Notes: generated from the letters alone by a model not told the origin. A DNA stretch of 64,000 nucleotides from Ornithinibacillus sp047228935 (GCF_047228935.1 NZ_JBFEGG010000001.1:1116001-1180000); one strand, 5' to 3'. Positions 8,456 to 17,597 are shown, counted from the first letter of the stretch. Made by a program: numbers and translations.

Positions 8456-8986
8456 TTAACCAAACACTAAAGTTACAATAACTATCGCTGCTATTATACC
8501 AATTAAATCTGCTAAAAGTCCAACTTTAAGGGCGTAACCCATCTTCCGTATTCCCACAGCACCAAAATATACAGTTAAAATATACAGAGTTGTATCGGTG
8601 CTTCCTTGCATGGTAGATGCTAGTCTTCCAATAAAGGAATCTGGACCATGTGTAGCTATTAATTCAGTAGTAACTCCAAGTGCTGCAGATCCAGAAATAG
8701 GTTTTACTAGAGCAAGAGGCACGATTTCTGGTGGCACACCAAAAAATAGTAGAACAGGGGAAATTATATTAATAATAGCGTCTAATGCTCCTGAACTTCT
8801 AAAAACAGCAATAGCAACAATCATCCCTACTAAAAAAGGAAGCAAAGAAAAGGCCATTTTAACCCCTTCTTTCCCTCCCTCAACAAACAATTCATATGAA
8901 GGCACCTTTTTCCAAGTTGCAACTAGCAAGACTAACATAATAAATAGTGGAATGATCCATGTACTCACTTGTGAAATAAATACCAT
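8456..8986 (-). CDS. spmB: Spore maturation protein SpmB
   Basis: 176 residues, close to B. subtilis SpmB (178). The ATG follows GGAGGAAGAAATAAA one base after the spmA stop; the longer frame into spmA is not needed. It is a polytopic membrane protein with the nucleoside-recognition (Gate) fold, with conserved VKPISGSAALG and GSTDTTLYILTVYFG segments. SpmA and SpmB act together in spore core dehydration and heat resistance; the transported species is not known. Confidence 0.93.
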   Translation of the reverse strand: MVFISQVSTWIIPLFIMLVLLVATWKKVPSYELFVEGGKEGVKMAFSLLPFLVGMIVAIAVFRSSGALDAIINIISPVLLFFGVPPEIVPLALVKPISGSAALGVTTELIATHGPDSFIGRLASTMQGSTDTTLYILTVYFGAVGIRKMGYALKVGLLADLIGIIAAIVIVTLVFG

Positions 8987-8987
8987 T

Positions 8988-9575
8988 TTATTTCTTCCTC
9001 CATGCACTTCTATAATAGAAAAACCTGTCAATCAGTATTGCACTGGAAGTAGAGATTAAGGTTGCTAGTATCGTTGTCCCTACAATTTCCGTTGGTGAAG
9101 CTGAATCATATTGCATCCTAATTGCTATAATGGTAGTTGGAATTAGCGTTAAACTAGAAGTGTTAATCGCTAGGAAGGTTATCATCGATCTAGATGCTTC
9201 ATCTGTACCACTTAATTTTTTCATTTCTTCCATAGCCTTAATACCCATCGGAGTGGCGGCATTACCTAGACCAAATATATTTGCCGTAACATTAGAAAGT
9301 ATGTAACCAATCGCTGGATGATCTTTTGGGATATCAGGGAAGAGTCTAACGACTATTGGTCTAAATAATTTTGCAAGACCTTTCAATATACCGGCTTCTT
9401 CTGCGATTTTCATTATCCCTAACCAAAATACTAATACACTGATAAGTCCGATTGATAACGTAACTGCTTCATTTGCACTTTCAAATATGGCTTTATTTAC
9501 TTCATCCATCGTGCCATTAAACATAGCATAAATTATTCCTACAATTGCTAAAAAAGCCCAGATTAAATTTACCAT
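8988..9575 (-). CDS. spmA: Spore maturation protein SpmA
   Basis: 195 residues, polytopic, with the Gate-domain features of SpmA: a GNAATPMGIKAMEEM segment and an INTSSLTLIPTTIIAIR segment. It is the partner of SpmB and starts one base after dacB, so dacB-spmA-spmB form one operon, the same order as the B. subtilis forespore/mother-cell dacB operon. Confidence 0.94.
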   Translation of the reverse strand: MVNLIWAFLAIVGIIYAMFNGTMDEVNKAIFESANEAVTLSIGLISVLVFWLGIMKIAEEAGILKGLAKLFRPIVVRLFPDIPKDHPAIGYILSNVTANIFGLGNAATPMGIKAMEEMKKLSGTDEASRSMITFLAINTSSLTLIPTTIIAIRMQYDSASPTEIVGTTILATLISTSSAILIDRFFYYRSAWRKK

Positions 9576-9576
9576 G

Positions 9577-10677
9577 TTATCCCATCCTAAACACTTGTCT
9601 GAATAGAGAAATTATATTGGAGAAAAACGTATTCTCGGATTTTTGTTTTTTCTCTTGAAAAATAGCAACCTCCATTATTTCTTGGTTATTTAAATAGAAT
9701 ACTTGTTTTCCTATTATTAGTTCCTTACCAGGAAATGAATGTTCTAAAGGAACTAATTCTGTCTTAATTATTTCCTTTTCGCCGTCCTTCAATGGAAAAA
9801 GTGCATCATTATGGATATGACCTTCTATCTTTTCTTCTGGACCAATTGGAATATCTATCATTCCTTTCTCCCCAATTGGTTCCATCTTATAGGTATCAAA
9901 TCCCCATTCAAACATGTTCATATGATCGCGCCAATCATCAGGGTCATCTAGTGTTACTGCAATTAAATTCATGCCATCTTTTGATGCGGTTGAGACAAGT
10001 GTTCTACCAGTTTGTTTTGTGAAGCCGGTCTTACCACCGGTGCAATATTTATACAAAGCAGTTAGTAATTTATTTTTATTACGCCAACTATACTCTCTTT
10101 TATCAGATTTATAGGATTTAGCCCCAGTAATCTTTTGAAACTCGTTGTTTTCCATCGCATAGCGCATTAATAAAGCCATATCGTAGGCAGATGAATAGTG
10201 TGTTTGAGAATCCAAACCATGTGGATTATCAAAATGGCTATTAGTCATTCCCAACCATTTAGCTTTTTCATTCATTAAATAAACAAAGCCCTCTTCGCTT
10301 CCTCCTACATGCTCTGCAATAGCAACCGCTGCATCATTACCCGATCGTAACATTAAACCATAAACTAAATCTTCAACTAGCATCTTTTCTCCTTCTTTTA
10401 AATAAATGGAAGAACCTTCCGTATAGACGGCATTTCTACTAGCAGTGGCCATTTCATCCATTTTTCCTGATTCGATTGCTATGATTGCAGTCATAATTTT
10501 AGTAATACTAGCAATATTTTGTTTTTCGTGTGCATTCTTCTCAAACAATATTCTTCCTGTAGATTGTTCGATAAGAACCGCATTATTTGCGGAAACACTT
10601 GGATTAGCATGTCCAATAAGCGGGAATGCTAAAGTGGAAATTATTAATGTAATCAGGGTTATTGCAATAAAACGCAT
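9577..10677 (-). CDS. dacB: D-alanyl-D-alanine carboxypeptidase DacB (spore cortex)
   Basis: 366 residues with a signal peptide (cleavage near AHA, residue 23). Serine penicillin-binding motifs are complete: SITK (57-60), SGN (112-114) and KTG (216-218). It trims cortex peptide side chains and so controls cross-linking in spore peptidoglycan. Assignment to DacB and not DacA or DacF comes from its place before spmAB. A 240-base gap with a terminator separates it from scpB, so it has its own promoter, probably sigma-E type; I could not place that promoter with confidence. Confidence 0.9.
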   Translation of the reverse strand: MRFIAITLITLIISTLAFPLIGHANPSVSANNAVLIEQSTGRILFEKNAHEKQNIASITKIMTAIIAIESGKMDEMATASRNAVYTEGSSIYLKEGEKMLVEDLVYGLMLRSGNDAAVAIAEHVGGSEEGFVYLMNEKAKWLGMTNSHFDNPHGLDSQTHYSSAYDMALLMRYAMENNEFQKITGAKSYKSDKREYSWRNKNKLLTALYKYCTGGKTGFTKQTGRTLVSTASKDGMNLIAVTLDDPDDWRDHMNMFEWGFDTYKMEPIGEKGMIDIPIGPEEKIEGHIHNDALFPLKDGEKEIIKTELVPLEHSFPGKELIIGKQVFYLNNQEIMEVAIFQEKKQKSENTFFSNIISLFRQVFRMG

Positions 10678-10823
10678 TGTTTGTCCTCCCCAAAATCATG
10701 TCTATACATTTTATGCATGAGGGCACTTGATATGAATAAAATTGTACTACCTTTTTAGATTTAATCCTTCACCTAAATTTACAATAAACAGGACTAATTT
10801 CTACTACCCCAAAAATTTAAATA

Positions 10824-10857
10824 CAAAAAATCCCGTACCATTTAAAATGATACGGGT
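10824..10857 (-). terminator. Terminator after scpB
   Basis: CCCGTATCATTT pairs with AATGGTACGGG (one G-T pair) and is followed by ATTTTTTG on the minus strand. It separates scpAB from the dacB operon. Confidence 0.85.
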
Positions 10858-10919
10858 ATAAAGAGATTGAAGTTTTTACTTTTATCATGATAAATCAAAG
10901 AATATAATAGCAATAATAA

Positions 10920-11507
10920 TTAATTATTGTTTGCTTCCTCAAGATCATTGAAGTGGTCGAAAAATAGGTCTGCTTCGTCTTCAAATTCTTCTGGGTCAAA
11001 ATTATCTGGTAATGGTGGAAGCTCTTCTAAAGAGGTAAGACCAAAGTATGTTAAGAAATCTTTACTCGTTCCAAATAGAACCGGACGTCCCACTCCATCT
11101 TTTCTTCCAACTTCTTCAATTAAGGACCTCGCCAGTAATGTTTGAACAGGACGATCACTCTTAACCCCTCTAATTTCGTCTATTTCTGACCTCGTTATTG
11201 GTTGTCTGTATGCAATAATAGCAAGTGTTTCTAAAGCAGCTTGGGACATTCTACTTGACTGTGGTGATTCTACAAGCCTCTTATAATACTCACTATGCTC
11301 TGGTTTTGTGGTAAGATGGTATACATTATGAGACTCCATCATCATTATCCCTCTACTAGCATGCTCATAATCATACTTCAACTCTTCTACTAAATGTTCA
11401 ACAGCTTTTTCCGAGATTTCCATAATTTTGGCGAGTTCTCTAATCGTTATTCCTTCATCACCACATGCAAATAGTAGCCCCTCTAATATGGCTTTAACAT
11501 TTTTCAT
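10920..11507 (-). CDS. scpB: Segregation and condensation protein ScpB
   Basis: 195 residues (B. subtilis 197). Tandem winged-helix domains with the conserved ALETLAIIAYRQPITRSEIDEIRG stretch (roughly 95-118) and GRKDGVGRPVLFGTS. ScpB dimers bind ScpA and the SMC heads in the bacterial condensin. Two ATGs are possible; I use the one 2 bases after the scpA stop, which gives a normal length. The start 12 bases further upstream would overlap scpA. The acidic C-terminal tail (about 170-195) is typical. Confidence 0.94.
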   Translation of the reverse strand: MKNVKAILEGLLFACGDEGITIRELAKIMEISEKAVEHLVEELKYDYEHASRGIMMMESHNVYHLTTKPEHSEYYKRLVESPQSSRMSQAALETLAIIAYRQPITRSEIDEIRGVKSDRPVQTLLARSLIEEVGRKDGVGRPVLFGTSKDFLTYFGLTSLEELPPLPDNFDPEEFEDEADLFFDHFNDLEEANNN

Positions 11508-11508
11508 C

Positions 11509-12252
11509 TTATATTTCATCCCCTGAATAATATACATATAATGGTTCAAAATGCTTCGTCTGCTTACATGTTACTTCTTTAATCTTCATTAATTCTAAAA
11601 TAGCCATAAATGTGACTACAATATGGGATTTAGTTCGATCTGTAAACAATTCATCAAACGTAATTCCCCCTCTAGCTTTTCCTTTAACTATTTGTAATAC
11701 TTCTTCCATGCGATGTTCAATAGAAATTTCAGATTTTTGAATTCTAGTTTCAAGTGGTTCTTTCCATTTCTTTCTTTCAAGCATTTTGCCTAAGGCACCT
11801 AACATATCATATATAGAAATATCACCCTGAACCATGGTCTTTTCAATATTTAAGTTTTCAAAAATCACTGGAGGTCTAGTAAATGTTTGATGCGCTTCCA
11901 GTTCTTTTTCTTTAAATGTTTCAGCAGCCTCTTTAAACTTTCTATATTCGATTAATCGTTGCATTAGTTCTTCCCTAGGGTCTTCCATATATTCTTCATC
12001 AGTTTCTTCTATTTCTTGTTTAGGAAGTAACATTTGGCTTTTTATAGCTAAAAGTGTCGCTGCCATTACTAAGTATTCACTTGCAATATTTAATTCCAAG
12101 TGTTGCATTGTATGAATATAATTCATATATTGCTCAGTGATTTGGGCTACAGGGATATCATATATATCGATCTCATATTGATTAATTAAATGTAATAATA
12201 AATCAAGCGGACCTTCAAAAGTATCTAATTTTACTTGATAAGCTTGACTCAT
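11509..12252 (-). CDS. scpA: Segregation and condensation protein ScpA (kleisin)
   Basis: 247 residues with the kleisin N-terminal helical domain (DTFEGPLDLLLHLI, residues 9-22), a charged central region, and a C-terminal winged helix that binds the SMC head. It closes the SMC ring with ScpB. Start at the ATG of MSQAYQVKLD after AAAGGG. The coding end is adjacent to scpB and the pair is surely co-transcribed. Confidence 0.94.
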   Translation of the reverse strand: MSQAYQVKLDTFEGPLDLLLHLINQYEIDIYDIPVAQITEQYMNYIHTMQHLELNIASEYLVMAATLLAIKSQMLLPKQEIEETDEEYMEDPREELMQRLIEYRKFKEAAETFKEKELEAHQTFTRPPVIFENLNIEKTMVQGDISIYDMLGALGKMLERKKWKEPLETRIQKSEISIEHRMEEVLQIVKGKARGGITFDELFTDRTKSHIVVTFMAILELMKIKEVTCKQTKHFEPLYVYYSGDEI

Positions 12253-12411
12253 ATTAGTCGCCCTTTCCAAAATACTTACAAGAACTAAAGATATTTTATC
12301 TTCACTTGTTTAAAACGCCTATACACAGGGATGGGTATCTACATAAGTTATTAACGTAAGATAAATGTTCCCCAAAACATTTATTCAAGTTTACAAAAGG
12401 AGGAATTTATA

Positions 12412-12501
12412 ATGGGTGCAGGATATAATTATGGCGGAGGCTTTGCTTTAATCGTAGTGTTATTCATTTTATTAATTATTGTCGGTGCAGCTTGGTTATA
12501 A
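12412..12501 (+). CDS. Tiny YjcZ-family membrane protein
   Basis: A 29-residue ORF, MGAGYNYGGGFALIVVLFIL and onward, with an AAAGGAGG ribosome binding site 8 bases before ATG and a strong terminator 45 bases after the stop. The Tyr/Gly-rich head and one hydrophobic helix match the YjcZ-type tiny sporulation-associated proteins of bacilli. Function of the family is unknown. It stands alone between the divergent scpA and the convergent ribT. A CATAAGTTA element about 65 bases upstream resembles a sigma-K -10 box, but this is weak. Confidence 0.85.
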   Translation: MGAGYNYGGGFALIVVLFILLIIVGAAWL

Positions 12502-12546
12502 AATAGACTACGATTAATTTAACACCTTATTATTTCTTACAAAAAT

Positions 12547-12578
12547 CAGCCCTATAACTGTAGGGCTGGTTTTTTTTA
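12547..12578 (+). terminator. Terminator of the YjcZ-like gene
   Basis: AGCCCTA pairs with TAGGGCT (outer C-G added) followed by a run of eight T residues. Confidence 0.9.
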
Positions 12579-12610
12579 GAAATTTTATTTCATAAGCATA
12601 AGTGACTTCC

Positions 12611-12976
12611 TTAATCTTTTGTATTATCTTCTAATGGAATACAATGATTATAAAATACACGAATTGGTTCAACAGCACTTAAATTAAAATTAGTATAAAT
12701 TTTCTTTACTTCTTGAATCATCTTTTTACCAATACCAACATTTCTGTGTGAAGGATTAACGGAAATATGCTGAATTATAGCTTGATCACCATCAACTCGC
12801 AATCCGATTGCACCGATAATATCATCTACTTCTTTCCATAGATAAAGATGCCAATCTGGATTCGTCTCGTATTCTTTTATTGTTTGTTGCAATTTTTTTA
12901 CATCTTTTTCCTCAGGCATAAAAGATAATAAACCCATTGCAATCTTTTCCGAATTTTTTTTGTAGCGATTTAACAT
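12611..12976 (-). CDS. ribT: GNAT acetyltransferase RibT, without the rib operon
   Basis: 121 residues. The N-terminus MLNRYKKNSEKIAMGLLSFM is almost that of B. subtilis RibT, and the acetyl-CoA loop is seen as HISVNPSHRNVGIGKKM (GNAT motif A, about residues 70-88). RibT is the last gene of the riboflavin operon in B. subtilis and its substrate is unknown. Here ribD, ribE, ribA and ribH are not upstream; instead small genes and an M50-like protease gene lie between it and ppiB. It therefore looks like a relic of an operon whose other genes have moved or been lost. RibT identity is good; role unknown. Confidence 0.85.
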   Translation of the reverse strand: MLNRYKKNSEKIAMGLLSFMPEEKDVKKLQQTIKEYETNPDWHLYLWKEVDDIIGAIGLRVDGDQAIIQHISVNPSHRNVGIGKKMIQEVKKIYTNFNLSAVEPIRVFYNHCIPLEDNTKD

Positions 12977-13085
12977 AGATACCCCTCACTATGTACATAA
13001 CTTTTGATCTTAATCTAGTTGAATTTATTTAACTTGGAGTCGTTATATATATTGACCTATTAATCTATATTTGTCAATAATAGTT

Positions 13086-13181
13086 CTAGAATACAAATAT
13101 AATCCAATAAGCAAATCCCCAAATAACACCTAGAACTAATAAACTAAAAAATAGTAGGATATTTTTCTTACGCTGATTCAT
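13086..13181 (-). CDS. 31-residue single-helix membrane protein, hypothetical
   Basis: Too short for routine gene calling. The frame reads MNQRKKNILLFF followed by a hydrophobic helix ending FAYWIIFVF. The basic head and hydrophobic body suggest a small inner-membrane protein with its N-terminus inside. AAAGGATGA lies about 7 bases before this ATG; another in-frame ATG nine bases upstream would overlap that site. It is 40 bases from the upstream M50-like gene and on the same strand as ribT. I do not recognise the family. Confidence 0.5.
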   Translation of the reverse strand: MNQRKKNILLFFSLLVLGVIWGFAYWIIFVF

Positions 13182-13220
13182 ATTACTCATCCTTTTACCA
13201 TTATTGACATTTTTTACTAA

Positions 13221-13682
13221 CTAGTATACATTTTTTTGAAAAATTTCCTTCATAATAACATAGCCATCAGATTCTTGCTTACCTATTTTATATGGGATGC
13301 AATTCATCATAAACAACCAACCATTATAAAGTATGAATACCAAAAAGTATGGATTCGTTAAGTCTTGGTATAGGGGGTAACAGATGAACACAATTACTGC
13401 ATTAAAGAATGGACCAAGGAACGAAATATATATCATCTCAAATGAGCCATATGATTTTTCTCTATTACTACTTGTCACAGCCGAAGTAAAGAATAATATT
13501 CCTATTTGAATACCAATATTTTTATATTCTAATTTAAGAACTTCCTTACCTCTACCAATAGTAACCGTTATGACATCTGCTTTCGCAAGCCTTGCACCCA
13601 GTAAATGCCCTAATTCGTGGAAAAAATTACTAATTGGTGCAACAAACAAAACGAGGTAAAACATCATTAGAGCTGTATTCAT
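13221..13682 (-). CDS. Small M50-type (site-2 protease-like) membrane metalloprotease
   Basis: 153 residues. The zinc-binding HELGH motif (residues 22-26) lies in the first membrane helix, directly followed by LLGARLAKA as in M50 proteases. Further hydrophobic segments are near 85-103 and 112-128. The second M50 signature (N-x-P with downstream DG) may be represented by MNCIPYKIGKQESDGY near residues 124-139. No PDZ or CBS domain is present, and the protein is shorter than RseP or SpoIVFB. It lies between ppiB and ribT where B. subtilis has other genes. Intramembrane protease is the best reading; the substrate is unknown. Confidence 0.65.
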   Translation of the reverse strand: MNTALMMFYLVLFVAPISNFFHELGHLLGARLAKADVITVTIGRGKEVLKLEYKNIGIQIGILFFTSAVTSSNREKSYGSFEMIYISFLGPFFNAVIVFICYPLYQDLTNPYFLVFILYNGWLFMMNCIPYKIGKQESDGYVIMKEIFQKNVY

Positions 13683-13704
13683 CTAAACCGTCCTAATTAT
13701 TCGT

Positions 13705-14142
13705 TTATTCAGAGATTACTTTTACTTCTTTCATTACATCCCCATTACGCATTGCCTTTGCATGCTCTATTCCGGAAGTAACTTTTCCAAATACAGTATG
13801 GACACCATTTAAATGTGGCTGTGGTTCATGAACAATAAAGAATTGACTGCTTCCAGTATCCCTTCCTGCATGAGCCATAGATAGTGATCCTTCTTCATGT
13901 TTATGTGGATTATTTTCAGTTTCACATTTAATTGTGTAACCAGCCCCGCCAGTTCCATTTCCAATTGGGCATCCACCTTGACTGACAAATCCAGGTATAA
14001 CTCGGTGGAAGGTAAGGCCATCATAGAATTTTTCATTAGCTAATTTTTCAAAGTTCGCTACTGTACCTGGTGCTTCATTTGGGTATAGTTCAAATTCAAT
14101 TTTATTTCCATTTTCCATTAAAATATAGCCTTTTTTAGACAT
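13705..14142 (-). CDS. ppiB: Peptidyl-prolyl cis-trans isomerase PpiB (cyclophilin)
   Basis: 145 residues (B. subtilis PpiB 143). The start is the ATG after GGAGATGAAATA; the longer frame begins within that region. Cyclophilin core features are seen: FHRVIPGFVSQGGCP, GSQFFIVH and HLNGVHTVFGKV. A cytoplasmic protein that speeds proline isomerisation during folding. It sits next to lysA, the same neighbourhood as in B. subtilis. Confidence 0.95.
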   Translation of the reverse strand: MSKKGYILMENGNKIEFELYPNEAPGTVANFEKLANEKFYDGLTFHRVIPGFVSQGGCPIGNGTGGAGYTIKCETENNPHKHEEGSLSMAHAGRDTGSSQFFIVHEPQPHLNGVHTVFGKVTSGIEHAKAMRNGDVMKEVKVISE

Positions 14143-14256
14143 TATTTCATCTCCATTCAAATAAAAAACTATTATTACTAAATCATGATAACATTTCTAA
14201 ATATGAAATTAAAGTTTAGTTACTTTTTATCCAGTCTCTAAATTCTAATACTTAAT

Positions 14257-15564
14257 TTATTCATAAGAAAGGTCATGGCTAATGATATCTTCATATGTTT
14301 CCCGTTTAATAACTAATTTATCTTGTCCGTTTTCAACAAAAACTACAGCCGCTCTTTGAATACGATTGTAGTTACTCGCCATCGAATACCCATAAGCACC
14401 AGTTGATAAAACAGCTAAAATATCACCACTGTTTACTTTTGGGATAGGCAAGTCCCAAATCAACATATCTCCTGATTCACAACATTTTCCAGCAACGGAA
14501 ACAACGGTATCTGTAGGAGAATTAGCCCGATTAGCAAGTAGACCATGATATTTTGCTTGGTATAATGCAGGTCTAATGTTATCTGTCATACCTCCATCCA
14601 CAGAGATATAATCACGTACTCCAGGTATATGCTTTTGTGATCCAATTGTATATAATGTAATACCTGCATCCCCTACAATAGAACGACCAGGCTCAATCCA
14701 AATTTCTGGAAGTGGTATATCCATTTTAGCACTATGCTCTTTTACTGTTTCTACTAGCCTTTCTACATATTGATGTAGTGGAATTGGTTGGTCTTCTTCT
14801 GTATAACGTATCCCAAATCCTCCACCTAAATTCAGAACTTCTGGAATGAATCCATGACTATTTTTCCAGTCTACAAGTTTACTAAATAATATATTCGTTG
14901 CCGTCACAAATTTCTCTGTATCAAAAATTTGTGACCCAATGTGACAGTGTAGTCCTTTAAAATTAACAAATGGATTTTCCCATAAGGAATGAAAAGCTTC
15001 ATCAGCTTGACCATTGTGTAAATCAAAACCAAATTTAGAATCTTCATTTCCTGTCATAATATATTGATGTGTTTCCGATTTAATTCCAGGGGTAACGCGG
15101 ATGATTACATCCATTTTCTTACGATGAGATTTTAATGTCTCCGTTAACAATTCTATTTCATAAAAATTATCTACCACAACACAACCAATTTGGTGCTTAA
15201 CTGCCATTTCTAGCTCTCGTGGGCTTTTATTATTACCATGAAGATGTATTTTTTCAGGATTAATCCCAGCATGTAATGCAGTATATAATTCTCCTTCTGA
15301 AACTACATCTACTGACAATCCCTCCTGTTTTATTACCTGCATCACAGCAACGGAAGAAAAGGCTTTACTAGCATAGGCGACTTGTGCACGAACCCCTAAT
15401 TTTTTAAATGTATCTACAAAGGACCTACACCTCTCTCGTATTACGGAAACATCATATATATACAGTGGTGTACCATATTTTTCTGCGAGCATTACTGTAT
15501 CAACACCACCAATTTCTAAATGCCCTTCATTGTTTATTCGATATGGATATTGATCCATTTCCAT
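14257..15564 (-). CDS. lysA: Diaminopimelate decarboxylase LysA
   Basis: 435 residues. The alanine-racemase-like barrel carries the PLP lysine Lys68 (VAYASKAFS), the HIGSQI motif, the GGGFGIRY phosphate-binding stretch and EPGRSIVGDAG; the C-terminal domain has the catalytic CCESGD. It converts meso-diaminopimelate to lysine, the last step of lysine synthesis. The start is the ATG 8 bases after AGGTG. It lies downstream of spoVAF, as in B. subtilis, but a clear terminator lies between them, so lysA probably has its own promoter. Confidence 0.96.
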   Translation of the reverse strand: MEMDQYPYRINNEGHLEIGGVDTVMLAEKYGTPLYIYDVSVIRERCRSFVDTFKKLGVRAQVAYASKAFSSVAVMQVIKQEGLSVDVVSEGELYTALHAGINPEKIHLHGNNKSPRELEMAVKHQIGCVVVDNFYEIELLTETLKSHRKKMDVIIRVTPGIKSETHQYIMTGNEDSKFGFDLHNGQADEAFHSLWENPFVNFKGLHCHIGSQIFDTEKFVTATNILFSKLVDWKNSHGFIPEVLNLGGGFGIRYTEEDQPIPLHQYVERLVETVKEHSAKMDIPLPEIWIEPGRSIVGDAGITLYTIGSQKHIPGVRDYISVDGGMTDNIRPALYQAKYHGLLANRANSPTDTVVSVAGKCCESGDMLIWDLPIPKVNSGDILAVLSTGAYGYSMASNYNRIQRAAVVFVENGQDKLVIKRETYEDIISHDLSYE

Positions 15565-15626
15565 CTTCCATCACCTATTTTTTTAGATTAGTAAAAATAC
15601 TTATAAAAAATTTATCATAATCAGTC

Positions 15627-15677
15627 GAAAAACTAAAGGAATAAAATCCCCCTTCGAAAAGATCCGGATTCTATTCC
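15627..15677 (-). terminator. Terminator after spoVAF
   Basis: On the minus strand GGAATAGAATCC pairs with GGATTTTATTCC (one G-T pair) and is followed by TTTAGTTTTT. Confidence 0.8.
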
Positions 15678-15685
15678 TTACAAAA

Positions 15686-17152
15686 TTACTTATTAACTGG
15701 TTGGCGATATATATTTTTAGGGTGTACTATACTTGGTCTTGTATTAGCAAAAGGAGTCGGAATTCGAAATATCGCCGAAAGCAATGCCTTTGAATTAAAC
15801 GGAAGCAACGGCCATAAGTATGGAGTCCGCATCGAACGAAGACTAATTATGAACAATATAAACAGAGTTGTTCCTATAACATAACCGTATATACCAAATA
15901 AAGCAGTTAAAATTAGGAGTACAACAGTCGCTACTTTATTCGCTACACTTAACTCATAACTTGGAGTGACATAAGTTCCAATTGCACTAATCGAAATATA
16001 TAGTATTACTTCTGGACTTAGTAACCCCACATCAATAGCAATTTGACCAATTAATACCGCTGCAATTAAGCCCATTGCGGTTGATAAGGCTGTTGGCGTA
16101 TGAATTGCTGCCATTCTTAAAAATTCTATACCAATGACACCTAGCATGAGCTGAAAAATAATTGGTATATTGCCCTCTTCATTTGGTCCGATAAAATATA
16201 GTTCTTTCGGTAAAAGAGTTGGGTCCAATACAAATAAAAGCCATGTTGGTAATAAGAAAATAGATAGAAATATCGCTAGAAATCTAAGCCATCGAATAAA
16301 CGTACCAATAAGTGGTGCTTGTCGATGTTCCTCCGCATGTTGTGCATGATGGAAGAAGGTCGTTGGAACAATGATTACACTAGGAGAAGTATCTACAATG
16401 ATTAATACATGTCCTTCTAAAAGGTGATTAGCAGCTACATCTGGTCTTTCTGTGAAACGAACTAACGGATATGGGTTCCATTTCCGTTCTACAATATACT
16501 CTTCTAAGGACTTTTCCGCCATTGTAATCCCATCAATAGATATCTTCTCGATCTTTTCTTTAATTAACTTGACTAATCCATCATCTGCAATGTCTTTAAT
16601 ATAAGATACACATACATCCGTTTTGGAACGTTCTCCTACTTTAAGCATTTCGTTACGTAAGCGCTCGTCGCGTATTCTTCTTCTTGTTAAAGCTGTATTC
16701 TCAATAATATTTTCTGTAAATCCATCACGAGAACCTCTGATTACTCTTTCCGTGTCTGGTTCCTGTGGTGTTCGACCTGGGTAGTTACGCACATCTATGG
16801 TATAAGCAAATCTCTCTCCATTTATAAAAACAATAATTAATCCAGAAAGTATTTGGTCAACCGCTTCATCTAATGTCTTAGTTTCGGAAACCTGTTGATG
16901 AAGTAATCGATTTTTTATAATTTGTGTTATTTTCTTCCGTTCACTTTCTTTTTCGTTTAAATTGACTAGTTCTTCTAAAAGGTCTTGTATAATCACACTA
17001 TCAACTAAACCAGTTACATAATATAATTGAACTTCCGTTTTTAACAATACAATTTCCCTAAATCCAACGTCAAAAGAAGAACCGACTCCAATTCTCTCTT
17101 TCATATAGCGGGCATTTTCTTTAATATTTGCCGAAATCGGTTGTTGACTCAA
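15686..17152 (-). CDS. spoVAF: Stage V sporulation protein SpoVAF (GerA family)
   Basis: 488 residues. Start is a TTG preceded by GGAGGAC. A hydrophilic N-terminal half (about 1-285) with an RTPQEPDTERVIRG-type motif is followed by a membrane half with several helices (about 290-440), the GerAA/SpoVAF architecture. Homologues raise the efficiency of germinant receptor action in the spore inner membrane. It directly follows spoVAB here (16 bases), where B. subtilis has AC, AD, AEB and AEA in between. No damage is visible in the frame. Confidence 0.93.
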   Translation of the reverse strand: MSQQPISANIKENARYMKERIGVGSSFDVGFREIVLLKTEVQLYYVTGLVDSVIIQDLLEELVNLNEKESERKKITQIIKNRLLHQQVSETKTLDEAVDQILSGLIIVFINGERFAYTIDVRNYPGRTPQEPDTERVIRGSRDGFTENIIENTALTRRRIRDERLRNEMLKVGERSKTDVCVSYIKDIADDGLVKLIKEKIEKISIDGITMAEKSLEEYIVERKWNPYPLVRFTERPDVAANHLLEGHVLIIVDTSPSVIIVPTTFFHHAQHAEEHRQAPLIGTFIRWLRFLAIFLSIFLLPTWLLFVLDPTLLPKELYFIGPNEEGNIPIIFQLMLGVIGIEFLRMAAIHTPTALSTAMGLIAAVLIGQIAIDVGLLSPEVILYISISAIGTYVTPSYELSVANKVATVVLLILTALFGIYGYVIGTTLFILFIISLRSMRTPYLWPLLPFNSKALLSAIFRIPTPFANTRPSIVHPKNIYRQPVNK

Positions 17153-17168
17153 TATTAGTCCTCCATTC

Positions 17169-17597
17169 TCATCTTACTAAAATAATCCATTGAAATAATG
17201 AACCTGCAATTTTCCCTAAAACAACTGCCATCATAAGTGTTATTAGTTTATTATCCAACCCTATACGTTTAGATAATAACGGAAAGACATTTAAAACTTC
17301 TGTTAGTGCAGCAGCTAACATACCGTTAAATACACCATGTAGCGCTCCCCACAAAACGAGCAAGATAACCGGATTATCCCAGAATACCTCAACAAAAGAA
17401 AGATACGTACCAAATAAAGTACCTAATACTACACAGCCTGTGTACACTTTTACTAAATACAATGTTTTTGTTAGCTGAATTAATCTTGGAATAATACCTA
17501 GTACAGTTAGAAAGGCCACAAAACCACAACCAACAGCGAGTCCCCCAGAAAATCCAATCAAGACTTCTACCAGCTTAATGAGGAAGTTTTGGATCAT
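17169..17597 (-). CDS. spoVAB: Stage V sporulation protein SpoVAB
   Basis: 142 residues (B. subtilis 141), polytopic, with the family stretches GFSGGLAVGCGFVAFLTVLG and GMLAAALTEVLNVFPLLSKR. It overlaps spoVAA by 23 bases, indicating translational coupling. A spore inner-membrane protein thought to help the dipicolinic acid channel; not a core channel subunit. Confidence 0.93.
   Translation of the reverse strand: MIQNFLIKLVEVLIGFSGGLAVGCGFVAFLTVLGIIPRLIQLTKTLYLVKVYTGCVVLGTLFGTYLSFVEVFWDNPVILLVLWGALHGVFNGMLAAALTEVLNVFPLLSKRIGLDNKLITLMMAVVLGKIAGSLFQWIILVR

Noticed and set aside
8598..9059. 153-residue plus-strand ORF
   Set aside because: Antisense shadow of spmB and spmA, no ribosome binding site or family signature.
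12326..12350. Sigma-K-like promoter (AC...CATAAGTTA) before the YjcZ-like gene
   Set aside because: The consensus is too short to be convincing in AT-rich DNA; mentioned only as a hint.
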